A stretch of DNA of 64,000 nt from Blastomussa wellsi. Taxonomy: Eukaryota; Cnidaria; Anthozoa; Scleractinia; Plerogyridae. The notes under the pieces are model-generated. The model did no database searches, was not told where the DNA came from, and saw only the letters and a list, made by a program, of their open reading frames with translations. Shown piece by piece: positions 29,201-44,200 of the stretch. How positions within the stretch are numbered: the stretch's first letter is position 1; each line of letters begins with the position of its first letter. The stretch is from NCBI GenBank assembly GCA_947652115.1, contig OX393563.1, positions 27,450,591 to 27,514,590 on the forward strand. The letters run 5' to 3'. The position numbers were made by a program, and so were the translations under genes.

Positions 29201-32200
29201 CCAGATCGAAATTCTGGATTATGGAGGCAAATGTTTTAAACGAACCGCTTTCAGCTCGTAGCATTACTAGCTGATCTTCATCAGCCAATCCGTAAATAAA
29301 GTGTCAAATTCGCATCAAATGCTCGCATCCTGTCTGCAACACTGTAAGATCTTCCGGTACTTCCTCCAGGCTATTTTTTTCATGTTTATATTAGTGCAGG
29401 TAATCATACGGTGTCGAGTTCAATTTGGAATTAATTTGCATGAGTGCGTTTTTCAAAAATACAAAGTGTCTTTGTCCAACTCATCAGCTTCATTAGTTCT
29501 TTTGAGTTGAAACGAGACCAACCTGTCACTGAGGAGGTGTCTGATTTTTCATTTGATATTATTCATTCGGGAAAAAGTGCCAGTTTTGGCAAATCTTCGT
29601 CGAAGCAATCGAGGAGTTTCCGACTTTTTCGTCCAACCAAAAACCAGCGAGAGAGCTCGTGAGTGCGCCGAAAGTAATCGCGCAAGTAAACACGTCATGT
29701 TGCTTAGCAACTTTAGTGACCAATATCGTGGGCTCATTCCCATCTCGGAGGTTGTCTTTGACATTTCGTACACGTTGGGGACATTTCATGCTCCGATGCG
29801 GATCTAAGGTTTGGACCCAAGAAGACTCTCTTTCATGCTCATGGCTTCCGGCTTTCATTAGAAATGATCATACCAGTGTTCCCGAGACGGGTCTCGGGTC
29901 AAAAACCCGACAGCAACGGCTATCTGGCCCGACACTGACGAACAGGGAAAATCGACCAAAGTATTATAAAATACAAAAGAAACGTATAAAAAATAACGTT
30001 CCTAAAAGAAAACACTCTAAGAAAATAGCTGTTATCCGCGATCTTAGATTTCCGAATCAGTGATCAGAGTTCGCACTTGCGATCAATACGGTAGCCAATG
30101 CGACCAATTTCTTTGTATTGATGATGAATAATGGCCCTTTTCTCAGACATTGTGTCCCTCCAGAAAATTGTATTGAAAGATATTTGCTTCTTAAGCATTC
30201 AAAATAAGAAGAGAAGTCATTTCTTCTTTTTGCTTTGCTTCGAAAATTTCTCTCGCATCGTAAAACTTGGAAATTTGAAATCGCCCTAGAATGCTTTGCA
30301 AACCTTGCATTACGTCATGTATGCCTATGGATTGTGTCTCTTGTAATGAGACACAGGGAAATCTTACAGAAAATTCATTGTTCAACCCTTAGGTTTAGTA
30401 AAACTACTTTTAATAATCTGAAAGAAATAGGTTCTTTAAAAAGCAATAATTATATGGGAAAAATATCAAATTTACCCAATTGAAAAGTTACAGTTTTACT
30501 GCTCTTATAGATATGCGATAATAAAATATTTCACCATGTCTGATGTATTGGGATGCATTCTTAGCCGTTCTGGGAGGATTCATTTAAAAACTTTTGCGGG
30601 GGAGCATGTCGTCGGGCCCCCCTAGATGCCTTGCGCCTGCGGTGCTTGCTACAAATGTCTACAGCATTTGCATTAGCCCCCAATCACAAATATGCTCCAC
30701 GGTCCCTGAGAAGTAAACCCTCTACCTGTCTGTCCCCACTTCACTCCCCTTACCAACTTAACACAGTGCCGCAGTCAGAACTGTCAGTCTTGTGTGGCCC
30801 TCCCTGAAAAGTTACATGACCCCTTGCCAAAAAAAATTAACTGGAACGCGGCATACTGCGGGTGGATTAGTTTGAGTCGACTTAAAGATCCGTGGTAAAA
30901 GTTCTATTTGTTGTTGTTTCTAACAATACATGTTTTTTTTTGATGAGAAGACGTAGTTTATGCCATTCTCAAGCCCCTACCTAGAGCGCCAGGTGTTATA
31001 GTCAGTCTGGCCTTTCATATGAGAGCTTCCTGACCTTGGAAAAGCTGTCAGGGGTAGACCCCTGCGGCCGCCATTCCTCGAGGCACCCAAATCTCCCAAC
31101 CCCGACAACGTCACAGCACCAAGTATCTAGCAACTAGTATTTCTTATCTGCAGTAGTAACATTACATTAAGACAAACCTCGTTTCCTACAAAAGCCGTGT
31201 TTACGCTATGACAGGGTTGAGGGAGAGCAATTTCTTCTCCGCGAGTATTTGTCCAGGAAGATAAACCAGCTTGATTTGTATCTAAAACGAATTAGAAAAC
31301 AAATTTGCTTTACTACCTAAATCTAATATTTTCAGTACAGTGTAAGTTTTATTTGAAGTACCAAATTTCAGAAGTCTAGCAACATCTAGGTATTAGGGTG
31401 CGTGCCATCTGTCGGAGTAGGCTATTTTTTAAACCTAGCGGGCGAGAAAATAACGTTCAACCTTATCCGCGGAAACAATTTTCGCGCGTGCCCTACGCCA
31501 TATGTAGTTGGCAATTTGTGGTTTAATATTAAGGAATTAGCTATGCGTTTTAAACTAGGAGCCACCCCCCCCCCCCCCACCTCCCACCCCGAAACTCCTC
31601 GTCGACCACAAGACGACAGCGAAGTCGCTCGCTTCTCGTGACTTATATTAGTAACTCGATACCCCGGGGGTTACCCAGGCAAAATGTAACCACGCACAAA
31701 GACGATTTGATCTTGTTGTTTTCAATATAAAATTTTGATAGCGCTTTATGTTCAGCCATTCGGAATGCAGGTAGAAATATTTTCTTCAGCCATGTTACCG
31801 TTGATAGAGAGTCATTAACTTTTTAAGTAACCGTTCACAGCCATCCATTCGAAAATTTTCCACAACCGTTCAGCTGCTCTACCTGGTCCGCTTGAGATCC
31901 TTTTTTTAGTCGTTCGACTTCATTAGCTCAAAAAGTTTCTCACAAATCAGCCCACTTTTTCTTCAGCTGTTCAACTGTTCGCCTTCTTCCGTTCAAACGA
32001 TTTCTACAGCAGTTCAGTCGTTGGACTACATCCTTTCAAAAATTTTCTGCAGCCTTCAGCCGTTTCAGTTCACTCATTCAATTAAAGTTTCCGGAGCCGT
32101 TAGTCAGTCGTTGACGGTAGCCGTTTTTAAGGGCTTGTCAAGCTGTTTCTCAAGCGTTCACTTGCCGTGCATTTAGCCGTTCCAACAGATACCGTAAGGA

Positions 32201-35200
32201 ATGTTTTCACCCGGCGTTTCCATGTGAGAGGTTATATGACGTTTGTTTTTCCCGCGAACGGCAAAAATTCTAGTTCCGCCGTCTGCCGTTACGCGTTTAT
32301 ATGCGGGAATGATTAGGTTTGTGTTTGTTCTGAATGTGCGATTTTTTCCTTAATTTTCTGACGGATTTACTTAAGAAAACGACCAAAAGGTAACAAAACG
32401 AAAGGCAAGCTCACGTCGCGCTTAATCGTCATGCGTAATCTCCCTTTTAACATATTAATTAAACACTTGGTCAGACATCGAACGCAGTTCAACGAAGATT
32501 AAACATGTCTTACCTGAGGTATATCTAAGCAAGTTTCCATTTATGAGTTCCACGAATATAGAGTCAGAATGTCGGTTGACACACAAGCGAAGGACCGGCT
32601 GATCTGTTTCTGTCTTGTGCCTGGGTGGGGAAGGTGAAAAGCTGTGATCACTTCAATCACTTCTCTAGAACGCACATTAACACAGTGGAAAAATAATAGA
32701 CTCATGATAAAGGGTCTGGAAAAGTGAAAATTGCGTTTGCAAGAGAACATTGTCTTCGCTCCTGTAGGCTTGAGGAATTTTAGGCAAATTTAGACACAAG
32801 AAAATGGTCAACAAATTGAAGTTATGTAATAATAATAATGACCCGCACTTAAAACAGCGGAGGAGCATTTCAACAACACAGAAAATACAAGAGAAGGTAC
32901 ACATAGACAAAACTTGAAGATCACAACGGATTGCAATATGGTTTTTTGAAAGACTGATGGGCTGAACAGCTTTTGAAGTTCATCTCGTTTATTTAATCTA
33001 CAATCTCCGAAAAAAGTCTTGGCACATTTGCCCACCACTACAATCAAAGTCCACGAAATTTATGTGTTCGCCCCCTTCCCCCCAATACAATGTTGTTTAC
33101 CGTGATGAAGTCGTCATTGCTCGTTTACAACATTGTTTTTGGGGGAGGGGGTTGGGAGGGGGATTCCCCATTCTAGTGATCTCATTTGTTATTGCTGATG
33201 TGCATTCTGATCTCCGTGTGCAATGGACTTTTGTCAGTGATTGTAGTTATAACGTGGGTCACCGGGATACAATTGTTTATAACGAAGCTATAGTTTTGCC
33301 AATTAGGTCTACAGAAATAATTTCTTGGCTAACATTAACTTTCATAACGAGCATTGGGCAAAACAAAATATAACCCAAACTCATAGGAGACCTGATTTCC
33401 TTTTTTGACATAAAACACATCAACGAGAATGCCACGGAGCTAGTAGCGATCAACTCTAACCTGATAACAATTCTGTTGTTGTTATTTTCTGTTAAAATTT
33501 CCAGTTCGCAAACTATGTCTCTCTGAGTCAGAGTATCCCATCCGACTGCGATCAAGGTGCGCTCTCTCCACCAGATCAACTGACGCCAGCTTAATGGCCC
33601 TGACCATACCGATGGATGATCGGCGGTGTCAATGCTGTGGTATACATGGAAAAGAAAGAGACAATACAGTAATTATTTAGCAATTATTGAATGAGGCTGA
33701 GGCCGAAGGCCTCGGTGGATAACACCCTCCGAGAAAATATTTCCCAGTTAATATTTTTAATGAATAATAATTAAAAATATTAACTGGGTAATATTTTCTC
33801 CGCTCAAACTTGTAAACCTAGTGGCAGCCAACTTTGCTCTTTGGTTTTCTGCTCACCAAAAATAACACGACCTCGTCCTCAGGTTTTCTCTGTAAAGGGT
33901 TCAATAATCTGTAGCGGGCTTCACTTTTGACGTCATCGGTTGAATATGACAAAATTCTTTCCAAATTTGGTCAACAACAGCTGGTTATGGTGAATTATGC
34001 GTGTGGTTTTAACCAATCAGAAACGGGGAAATATTTTGAATGAATAATAATAACAGTTATTGCATAAGCACGCATTGGATATGACACGGCAAATAACCAA
34101 CGGGGCATGCTGACGTAGCGCCCCATTGAATATAACTATCTCGTATTCAACAAGCACGAATGGTGCTAGCCCTTGTGATAAACCACGTTAAGAAATGGAC
34201 GATTCCAACAACGGTTTAGTTCACGAATTCACGATAACTCATGTTACATCATGGTTCCCCAGAAACTTTAGAAAGTCTTTGACTACTGAAAATCCTAACC
34301 GCCTGCTTACTAATAACTATGGAAATCTGTCAATCAAAACTGAAAATCCGATTGGCTCTCAAAAATAGAAATGATTACATCACTTGCACTTGCTTGACGC
34401 GCTGCACTTTTCAAATAGTCTTTTGTCCACTGAGAAGGAGGTGTTTTGAGACTACAAACCTCACTAACTTACCAAAAACTGCCTGCAAGTGTCGGTGCTA
34501 TTCCAGGAGGTTTGAATTCTTCTTTAACACCATTTTCTGGCATTGATTTGAAAATAGCTACACTGCCACTGGACAGTAAAACTGCCATGTCACTACAGCT
34601 GGGTGGTGGTGAGAAACTGACACACGAGGCTGGAGACTTCAGCTCCACAGCATGCGCTGACATTGGCGGAGGAACAACCATGTGCTTCATTGGAGTTAGC
34701 AGCAATTTAGCTGCAGGAATAAGGCAGATATTTAATATATAATTTTGCAAAATAGATCTTTTGCAACATGTGCTTCCACAGGTAATTTATTCATTGTGGG
34801 AGCAAAGCCTGGCAATGAAATCTAAGTGCGGATAACCCATTTCATCATATGAGTACCGCCAAATCTTAGGTGTCTGTTTACGTACAGTAAAATGACTGAA
34901 AAACGGCGCACAGGGACCAACACCAGTTGTCCGTCTTATAGAGGTGTCTGGCTTATAGAGAGTTTAGATACAGTAAAATGACTGAAAAACAGCTCCCAGG
35001 GACCAACACCAGTTGTCCGTCTTATAGAGGCGTCCGGCTTATAGAGAGTTTAGATACAGTAAAATGACTGAAAAACAGCTCCCAGGGACCAACACCAGTT
35101 GTCCGTCTTATAGAGGCGTCCGGCTTATAGAGAGTTTAGATACAGTAAAATGACTGAAAAACAGCTCCCAGGGACCAACACCAGTTGTCCGTCTTAGAGA

Positions 35201-38200
35201 CGCGTCCGGCTTATTGAGTGTTTAGATACAGTAAAATGACTGAAAAACAGTGCACAGGGACCAACACCAGTTGTCCGTCTTATAGAGATGTCCGGCCTAT
35301 GGAGTGTTTAAATACAGTAAAATGACTGAAAAACAGTGCACAGGGACCAACACCAGTTGTCCGTCTTAGAGAGGCGTCCGGCTTATAGAGAGTTTAGATA
35401 CAGTAAAATGACTGAAAAACAGTGCACAGGGACCAACACCAGTTGTCCGTCTTATAGAGGCGTCCGGCTTATGGAGTGTTTAAAGACAGTAAAATGACTG
35501 AAAAACAGTGCACAGGGACCAACACCAGTTGTCCGTCTTATAGAGGCGTCCGGCTTATGGAGTGTTTAAATACAGTAAAATGACTGAAAAACAGCTCACG
35601 GGGACCAACACCAGTTGTCCGTCTTATAGAGGCGTCCGGCTTATAGAGAGTTTAGATACAGTAAAATGACTGAAAAACGGCGCACGGGGACCAACACCAG
35701 TTGTCCGTCTTATAGAGGTGTCTGGCTTATAGAGAGTTTAGATACAGTAAAATGACTGAAAAACGGCGAACAGGGACCAACAACTTATAGAGAGTTCAGA
35801 TACAGTAAAATGGTTGAAAAACAGCGCACAGGGACGAACACCAGATGTCCGGCTTATAGCGAGTTTAGATACAGTAAAATGATTGAAAAGCAACATGCAG
35901 AGATCAACACCAGTTGTCTGTCTGAGAGAGCTGTCTGGCTTACAAAGAATTTAGATACAATAAGATGACTGAAAAATTAATGGCAAGCAGGAACCAGTTG
36001 CCCATCTTAGAGAGGCGTCCATCTTTCAAATGGATCCGTTAAGCAACTACAGTCTGTAGTTGCTAAATAAAAGAATCGCCCAAAATGCACATGTATAATT
36101 ATGTATGCCTACATGATGGAATATGATAATAAAATAAAAAACAAATATGAAAACAAACAAGAGGGCAAACTATTTGCATCTATTTGAAGATTAAGAGTGG
36201 GCAGTTGCCAGGAGAATTAAAGGCTCAAGGTAATACAAAATATGGTTCATCGTTACGTACCTCCATCTATGACTGCAACTGTGGACATGTTCTGTTCACA
36301 TGTCCCTTCACTGTGCACTGTGCTCCAACACCATTCATAGGAGAAGTATTGCCCTCCTGTAAAAATGTACAGTAATTCGGGATTCAATCAATCAATCAAC
36401 TTTATTTAAAACATGGCAAATGGCTCAGCAAGCTGGTTTTCAGACATGCCGTGTAAGAATTACAAGATATGCTAAAAATTCCAAAAATTACAAGACATAA
36501 ATGTTAAAGGACTAATAAGCTAGGTATAACTTAGCGCTAAAATATTATTTATTATAATCATTTCATCGGGCATTGTGGCGTATTTTACGGGCTAAAATGG
36601 AGAGTTCAGCGGGCTAAAATGTATTTTATAATTTGGTTTTATCAACTGGGTTGATAATGCCAATTGGCCACCGTGAAGAGATTCAAGAGCTGACGTTTCG
36701 AGCGTTAGCCCTTCGTCGGAGCGAATCAAGGAATTGTGCGTCGTGTGTCTTTATATACAGAAAGATGGAGCTTCGCTATTGGCTGGTGCCTGGTAACGTG
36801 AAAACTTCGGAATAAATTAGTTGAATGAAAAGCGTTCGTTGATACCGTGAGGATTAAGAGATTTGAAAAATAAATTTTTGTTCTAGAATTTTACGGCTTT
36901 CCGTGTTTCCTTGGTGAAGGGAAAGGCCGCAGACTGCCATATGTTGCTTAGAATGATTTGGGAGATTGAAGTGTCTCGCGACCGGTTTCGATGCATTTTT
37001 GTCGTCTTTCTCTACGTCACGAAGGTGTTCTCGGAATCGGTCGCCAAGTCGTCTCCCTGTTTCGCCGATGTATAACTTTTTGCAAAGAGTGCAAGTTATA
37101 CAGTAAATGGCATTGGCTGAGGTACAGGTGAAATGATCAGTGATTTTTACACACATGGAATATGGGACATCTAGCGCAGCGGTGGTTGGGTGGGTGAGGG
37201 GGGCGGACGTTGTGGTGCGCGAGCTATACCCGGCTCCAACTTGTCGCCGGGTATAGCTCGCACACCACAACGTCCGCCCCCTCACCCACCCAACCACCGC
37301 TGCGACCAAATGTCCCATATTCCATGTGTGTGGGGAGAAACAATGGAAGAAGCAAAGCAAAATAAGAGGAGGCTGCACGCCTTCAAATGGAAAACGGGGG
37401 CACAGCGCGGCCACAAAATCGGAAAGGCAACTTCAGAATTAACAAAAATTTCACATTTTGCGCTAGGAATTATTTTTCATTTGAAGAAATGCGCGCACAT
37501 TTATAGAGAACATGGCCGCTGCACGATATGACGATGAAGATGTCCAGAAGCTTGATGAAGTTGTAAAAATGCTTAACGAAGAAAATCTTCGCGAAAAAGA
37601 AAATGTTCACGAAGAAGACGATGCTTCTAAAAAAGAATTTAATGAAACTAAAAAATTGATTGAGGATATTGAAGAAACTAAACGTTTTGAGAAAGAGCAT
37701 GAAGAAAAATATGGATACAAATTAGGTGATCTGTTAGATCTTTCAACGCAATTCAATTTAAATTATAAAAACCCACCATGGTATTTGATAAGCAGAAATT
37801 TTGCAAAAGGAGTAAATGATTCTGTAGAAAGGATTTTTACAATTTTAAAAGCTTATTCAAAACCAAATAATAAACCAGAAGAATTTTACAACAGATTTGT
37901 TCTGAAACATACAAATTTCCGTGGATGGCTCCACGTGTGGTCAATGAAACTTTCAAAATTAAATAGAAAAAGCAAAGACCCGTGGAATCCACATGCAAAT
38001 GATTTTTACAATTGGTCTGCAATTGATATTGAAGAGTTCAGGAAAGAACACCGAGCAAAGTACATTGAACTAATAAAAAACGAATTGGAAGAAATGAATT
38101 CGTTGAAAGCAACATTTGAGTTAAATGTGAGGTTTAGAAATGAGGCAATCATATCGCATTATTATATAAAAGATTTCCCTCCCATGTTTTTCCAGAAAAC

Positions 38201-41200
38201 TGATGATGAAAGCGAGATTTCAAGAAAATTTGATTTATTCATTGATTTTGTGAAATCCCAAATTGAAACAGCAGTAAGAGACTCAAATTTGACAATTGAT
38301 TGGATTATGGAAGCGTATGTGCACACTGCGCGCTGGCAACCATTGAAAGGAGGAACATGGATTCCACTTCCACCAAAGCTTGCAGCAAAGAAAGCAATTG
38401 TCAACGTGAAAAACACGGACAATGAATGTTTAAAGTGGGCGGTGAGATCGGCACTTTTCCCAGCAGGAAAAGACCCTCAAAGGCCAAGCAAATACCCGGT
38501 TGATGATGGCATCAATTGGAAAGGAATCGATTTCCCCACACCGATCAAGCAGTTAAAAAAGCTTGAGGAACAAAATCCAAAATTGGCAATAAATTTATAT
38601 GGCTGGGATAATGAAGAAAACAATATCTTGGCAGGTTTATGGTTGAGCAAGAAAAGAAAAGAAGTTCCAAGGATAAATCTGATGTTGATTGTGTCAGGAG
38701 AGAACAAACATTACTGTTGGATAAAACGTATGAGCGCATTGATTTTTGATCAGACAAAACATCACGGGAAAAAACATCTTTGTGAAATGTGCATAACAAA
38801 TTTCAACACAGCGGAAAAGTTGGCAGAGCATGAAAAACAATGTGATGGTGTGCTGGGCAGACCAATAGTGATCGAAATGCCGAAAAAAGGGGAAAACATC
38901 TTGAAGTATCAAAATTTCCAAAAACAGATGAAGGCGCCTTTCGTGATTTACGCAGACTTCGAAGCGCTTGTAAAAAAGATTAAATATCGCGAGTGCGAAC
39001 GAAGTTCAGAACAAAGTTACACAGAAAAAACTGAAATCCACGAAGCATGTGGATACGCCTGGATATGTGTGAGAAGTGATGGAGAAATAATGAATTCAAA
39101 AGTTTTCAGAGGGCAAAATGCAGTTGCAAATTTTCTGAGCGACATAGTGCAAGAAGAACAAAAACTGAGGGAAAGTGTGGAAAAACCAAAACCAATTGTT
39201 ATGGATCAAGATGATTGGAGTGATTTCAAAACTGCAAAAGATTGTCATATTTGTAACAAAAGTCTGGTTAAAGAAAATTTCCTTGACTCACTGCCAGCTT
39301 GGAAAAAAGAAAAATATTTGGGACAGGTTCACAAAAAATGTTTCTGGTTTGTGCAAAAAAGGGTTGGGTTTCTTTGCATGAAAAAGTTGGACAAAAAGCA
39401 AAAAGAAGCGGCAAAGAAACAAGAAAACTGTCAATTCTGCAAAAAACCATTGATCCAACCAACTTTCAGAGACGCTGTGAAAGACCATTGCCATGTGACA
39501 GGCAAGTTCCGTGGGGCAGCGCACAACGAGTGCAATTTCAAACTGAAACTGAACCCAAAATTTTTCAAAATCCCAGTTGTATTTCATAACCTGCGGGGTT
39601 ACGACGCGCACCACCTGATGCAGGCGATGGCGCAGCAGGAAAAGGATGTGAAATGTGTGGCCAACAACATGGAAAAGTACATCACATTTTCCATGGGGAA
39701 TCTGCAGTTCATAGACAGTCTGAATTTCATGCAAGGAAGCCTTGACGCGCTTGTGAAAGCAACGCCCCCAGAAAAGCTGAAAATCACCAAAACATCAATG
39801 GACAGCTCCCAGGTTGAGTTGTTGTTTCAAAAAGGAATCTATCCATATGAGTACATGGACTCATGGGAGAGGTTCGAAGAGACAAAACTGCCGCACAAAA
39901 AGCTGTTTTACAGCAAACTGAACGACGAAGCCATTTCAGACGCTGAATATGCGCACGCGCAGAAAGTGTGGGAAGCCTTTGACTGCAAAAACCTGGGAGA
40001 TTATCATGACTTGTATGTGAAAACAGACGTGGCACTGCTGGCGGATGTTTTTGAAAATTTCAGGGATCTGTGTCAAGAGCAGTACGGGCTGGACCCGGCG
40101 AATTATTTCACATCGCCAGGGCTGAGTTGGGACGCGCTTCTGAAAATGTCTGGCATTGAGCTGGAGCTCTTGACGGACATTGACAAGCATCTTTTTGTGG
40201 AAAGGGGGCTGCGCGGCGGGATCTCAAATGTGAGCAAAAGGTATGTCAGAGCCAACAATCCAATGTGTGAAGGCTTTGACGAGACCAAACCGAAAAAGTG
40301 GATCATGTATCTCGACGCGAACAACCTTTACGGCTGGGCCATGTGCCAGCCAATGCCCGTGAGAGGATTCAAATGGAGAAGCGTGCTGCCAACGGAAGAA
40401 GAAATTTTGAAGAAAAAAGAAGACGCCAAAACCGGCTGGATTCTTGAGGTTGACCTCGAATATCCGGAGGAGCTGCATGAAGAGCACAACAGCTATCCGC
40501 TGGCTCCGGAAAAAAAGGCGGTAAAAAAAGAGGACATGTCAGACTACCAGCACCGTCTGATGGATGAACTGGAAATCAAAACACCAAAAGAAAAGAAACT
40601 GCTGCTGACACTGGAAGACAAAAACAACTACGTCGTGCACTACAGGAACTTGCAGTTTTATCTGCAACAGGGGATGAGGCTGAAAAAGGTCCACAAAGTT
40701 CTCGAGTTTGAACAATCGGCGTGGATGAAACCTTATATCATGAAGAACACCAATTTCCGCAAAAGAGCAAAAAGCGCTTTTGAAAAAGACTTTTACAAAC
40801 TGATGAACAACTCGGTTTTCGGGAAAACGATGGAGAACCTGCGGAAGCGCACGGACATCAAAATCGTGAAAAGTGAAGAAAAAGAAAAAGTCAGAAAATT
40901 TGTTGCCAGTCCGTTGTTCTCAAGGTTCGCCCAATTCACAAACAACATGGCGGGGATCCACATGCACAAAGGGAAGCTGGTGCTGAACAAACCGGTGTAC
41001 ACGGGCATGACGATCTTGGACAACAGCAAGATCCTCATGTACGACTTTTTCTACAACCACCTGAAAAAGCGGTACGGATCAAAATGTGAACTTGTTTACA
41101 CGGACACGGACAGTCTTCTGCTTGAGATCGAAACAGAAGACGTTTACAAAGACATCGCGACAACGAAAGAAATGTATGACCTGAGTGATTACCCGCAAGA

Positions 41201-44200
41201 CAATCCACTTAACTCAGACGAGAACAAAAAAGTCTTGGGCAAAATGAAAGATGAATGCGCGGGGACACCCATCGCGGAAGCCATCTGTCTCAGGTCAAAA
41301 ATGTATTCCATCCTCCGAGGGGACGAAAAAAATATCAAAAAGGCGAAGGGGGTCAAAAAGTGTGTCGTCAAGAAAAACATTTCCCACGAGCAGTACCGTG
41401 AAATGATTTTTGGCGAGAAGAAACAGCTGAAGCATGGAATGAACATTCTGCGGAGCGAGGGGCATGAAATTTACGGAATGCACGTGAACAAGATTTCACT
41501 GTGTGCGTTTGACTCAAAACGCTGGATTGCAGATGACGGGATCCACACAAAAGCTTTTGGTTTCAAAGAAAAAATGTTCACAGAAGAGGAACTAGAAGAG
41601 ATGGCGGCTTTTCTGGAAGGCATTCACTTTAATGTTTGAGCCACCTCACGCGGGTCCAAACTTTGTAAATAATTCACAATGGCTTGATCAAGAAAAATGA
41701 CTTCCTTTTCACAGGATGGGCAGGGTTTTTTAAAAACAACAGAGCATGCATTATTGGAAAGCTCTTTGATGGCGCGTTTTTTTCCTTTGCTTGAGGTTTG
41801 AACAATAACACCGTTGCGTCCACGGCCCATTTTTCAAATTTCATTTGTTTGTTCAACTTGGCCAGTTTTGGTTGTTCAAGCCAGTTTTTTTCCCCAAACC
41901 AAACGGTGAGCGAATTTCAATCCGCGTTCCTGAAGACATTTTTGCAATAACAAGCATCACATTAAACGCCACTGTAATTTTGAGCAAATTCCAAAAGATG
42001 TTTTCAAGCTGGCCATCAACAAAATTGATCAAAAAGGGTACAGAATCAAGAACTTTCGGACCATAAATGGCAGAACCAAGAAAAACCAAAGAGAAAAAAC
42101 AGACGGTATTGATCAAAGCAGCGTTGATTTTCATTCTGGGTATATAGAAAAAATTTAATCTGTATTTTCATTTGTTTGTTCAACTGTCCACGCTGGCCGG
42201 CGGGAGAACGGTGTTTTTAGGCACAATCTGCAGCTCTTCACGCACAAAACCGCGCTTGGGTCCATCATGCAAATAGTACAGAACGGGCTGATCCGGTTTT
42301 TGTAAAACCTTTTCAATGGTGAAAACTTTCAAAGACCAAATCGGATCCGTGGCTCTTTTTTTCCCCCCTTCAAGCTCACCAGGTTCGTAAAGATGGCGAA
42401 CCTGAACAAGATATGGCAGGATTTTTTCATCCTTCCCAACAGGTCTGTGATAAGCAGTCGAAGGTTTCGAAAAAACAGATTTCTCTTCGATTGCAACAGC
42501 GGGTTTCTTTCCGATGAGGCTGGTCACCTCGTTGTTCAAAGCCGAAACAACTTCAGGAAGTCTTTTCACCCATGCCCTGGACCGCTGGCCCTCAGGCATC
42601 CGCATTTCCACGGCATACTGGTGACCGAACAGGCGTTCGGCAAGGGTGCGGTTGAAACGTTCAACAATGGCCTGATCGCGGTGAATGTTGACGCGCCCGC
42701 GCCGGATGAAAGTTTTGTGATTTTCCATGACTTTCGTCACAGCGCCCATGAATTCGCGCCCAGGGTCAACTTGCAACATTTCAGGCCATTTCAAAGGGCC
42801 GCGCTTGTAAATTTTCTGAAAAGCCTGGGCAACCTCATCAGAATTTTTCGAGGTCAAGGGTTCGGACTCTTTGAAACGGCTGGCCACGTCTACAACGTTC
42901 AGCGCGTATTTCCAGACTTTGCGACCGCGAGGCAGTTTATCGTGAGGCAAAAAAAGAAGGTCAGCCTGGTGGACCTTGTTGGGTAAGGGCACGTCGAATT
43001 TCGGGCGAGGAATGTGCTTCGGCGCCGGAAGGAATATCTGCCAGAGGGCTTGCTGGATCAACCACTTTTTTGCGGTGTCTTCCGGGACGTTTGCAGCCGC
43101 GGCCAGTTTTTTGATGGCGGCAATGCCTTTCCAATAACCGCCAGGGCTGTAGTAAATCTTCGCGAGTTTGGTGTCCATATAAACGAGGTGAAAAAAAGTT
43201 TAAATGTTAGCAGATGAATCTTGTTTTGGTTTTCCCGCAAGAGGCGCATTTGACTTTCAGAAAGGTTTGCCCATTTTTGGTTTTTCCGAGTCTTTCACTC
43301 CCACGAACGTTGGGGGTGATCTTCTTCTCATACACACAGTAGAAATCCATATAAAAAAGGTAAAAAAAGTTTAAAAGAACCGGAAAGCAGCGTAGCCCAA
43401 AGCGAGCGCCCCTGCGCCGACAAACATGAGTTCACCATTTTTTTGCTGCTGGCTTGGTTGATAAAAATCCGAAAATTTGGGCTCTTTGGGAGGAGCCATT
43501 TGCTCTTCAGGATGCGTCTGGTTGTAGAGTTTTAAAGCGTAGTCAGTGTTGGTGAAGTTCTGATTGGCTTCCGCTTTTATGAGCTCGTTTGTTGCAATCC
43601 AGTCGAGAAATTTGGTGCGGTCGCGCAAGTATTTGGCTTTCGAAGCATTATACGCCTCGATAGCTCGGTCGTGGCGCTCTTTTTCTTCAAGAGCGGCTTC
43701 ACTGTCATCGCCTTCTAAATACTTCGCCAGATAATTGCCGCCGGTGAAAGCAGCTGCGTTAAGCAAAGCACCGCCAACCATAATTCCGATACTTGCCATG
43801 ATTATAAATTGCCGCCATTTTTTCAAATGATTTTTTTGGTGTTCAAACGTTGGTCGGGAGGATTTTCTGGTCCTCCAGGTACTTCTTGAGCCAGATGCTG
43901 CCCGTCATCACACCAGTGAACATTGCGAAGTTTTCGATAGAATCTGAAGGGTCATCTGTAAAACTTCTCTTGAACACTTTTTTGACAGCCCACCCAATGC
44001 CAGCAGATAGGCCAACGAGAGTCGCGGCCTCCATGGCGCTTTTTACAAGATTGTTTTCAGGCATGTTTGGTATGTAAGAAAAAAAAATAAACGTTCAAAA
44101 GAAATTAATCGAACTCATCATCTTCATCAGCCAGTGAATCTGCATAGCTTGGCGGTTTCTCGTCAGGGTAAATTGGCAACACAGGAAATTCCTCATCTTC

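Noticed and set aside
29549..30063. Overlapping frames on both strands suggesting a small gene
   Set aside because: No homology, no splice or start support, and mutually overlapping frames; probably old repeat sequence.
34885..36020. CRISPR array
   Set aside because: The repeats are contiguous 86-bp units with no unique spacers, and the window is eukaryotic. It is a minisatellite.
36854..37414. 186-codon minus-strand frame covering the Polinton end and the GIY-YIG domain
   Set aside because: The first ~95 codons are Polinton TIR sequence and only the rest is Penelope. The true upstream residues are on the other side of the Polinton. It is a junction artefact, not a gene.
41674..41856. 60-aa alternative frame overlapping the 68-aa CxxC protein
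   Set aside because: It overlaps the start region of the 93-aa gene and lacks the CPSC motif. The 68-aa frame fits the gene spacing better.
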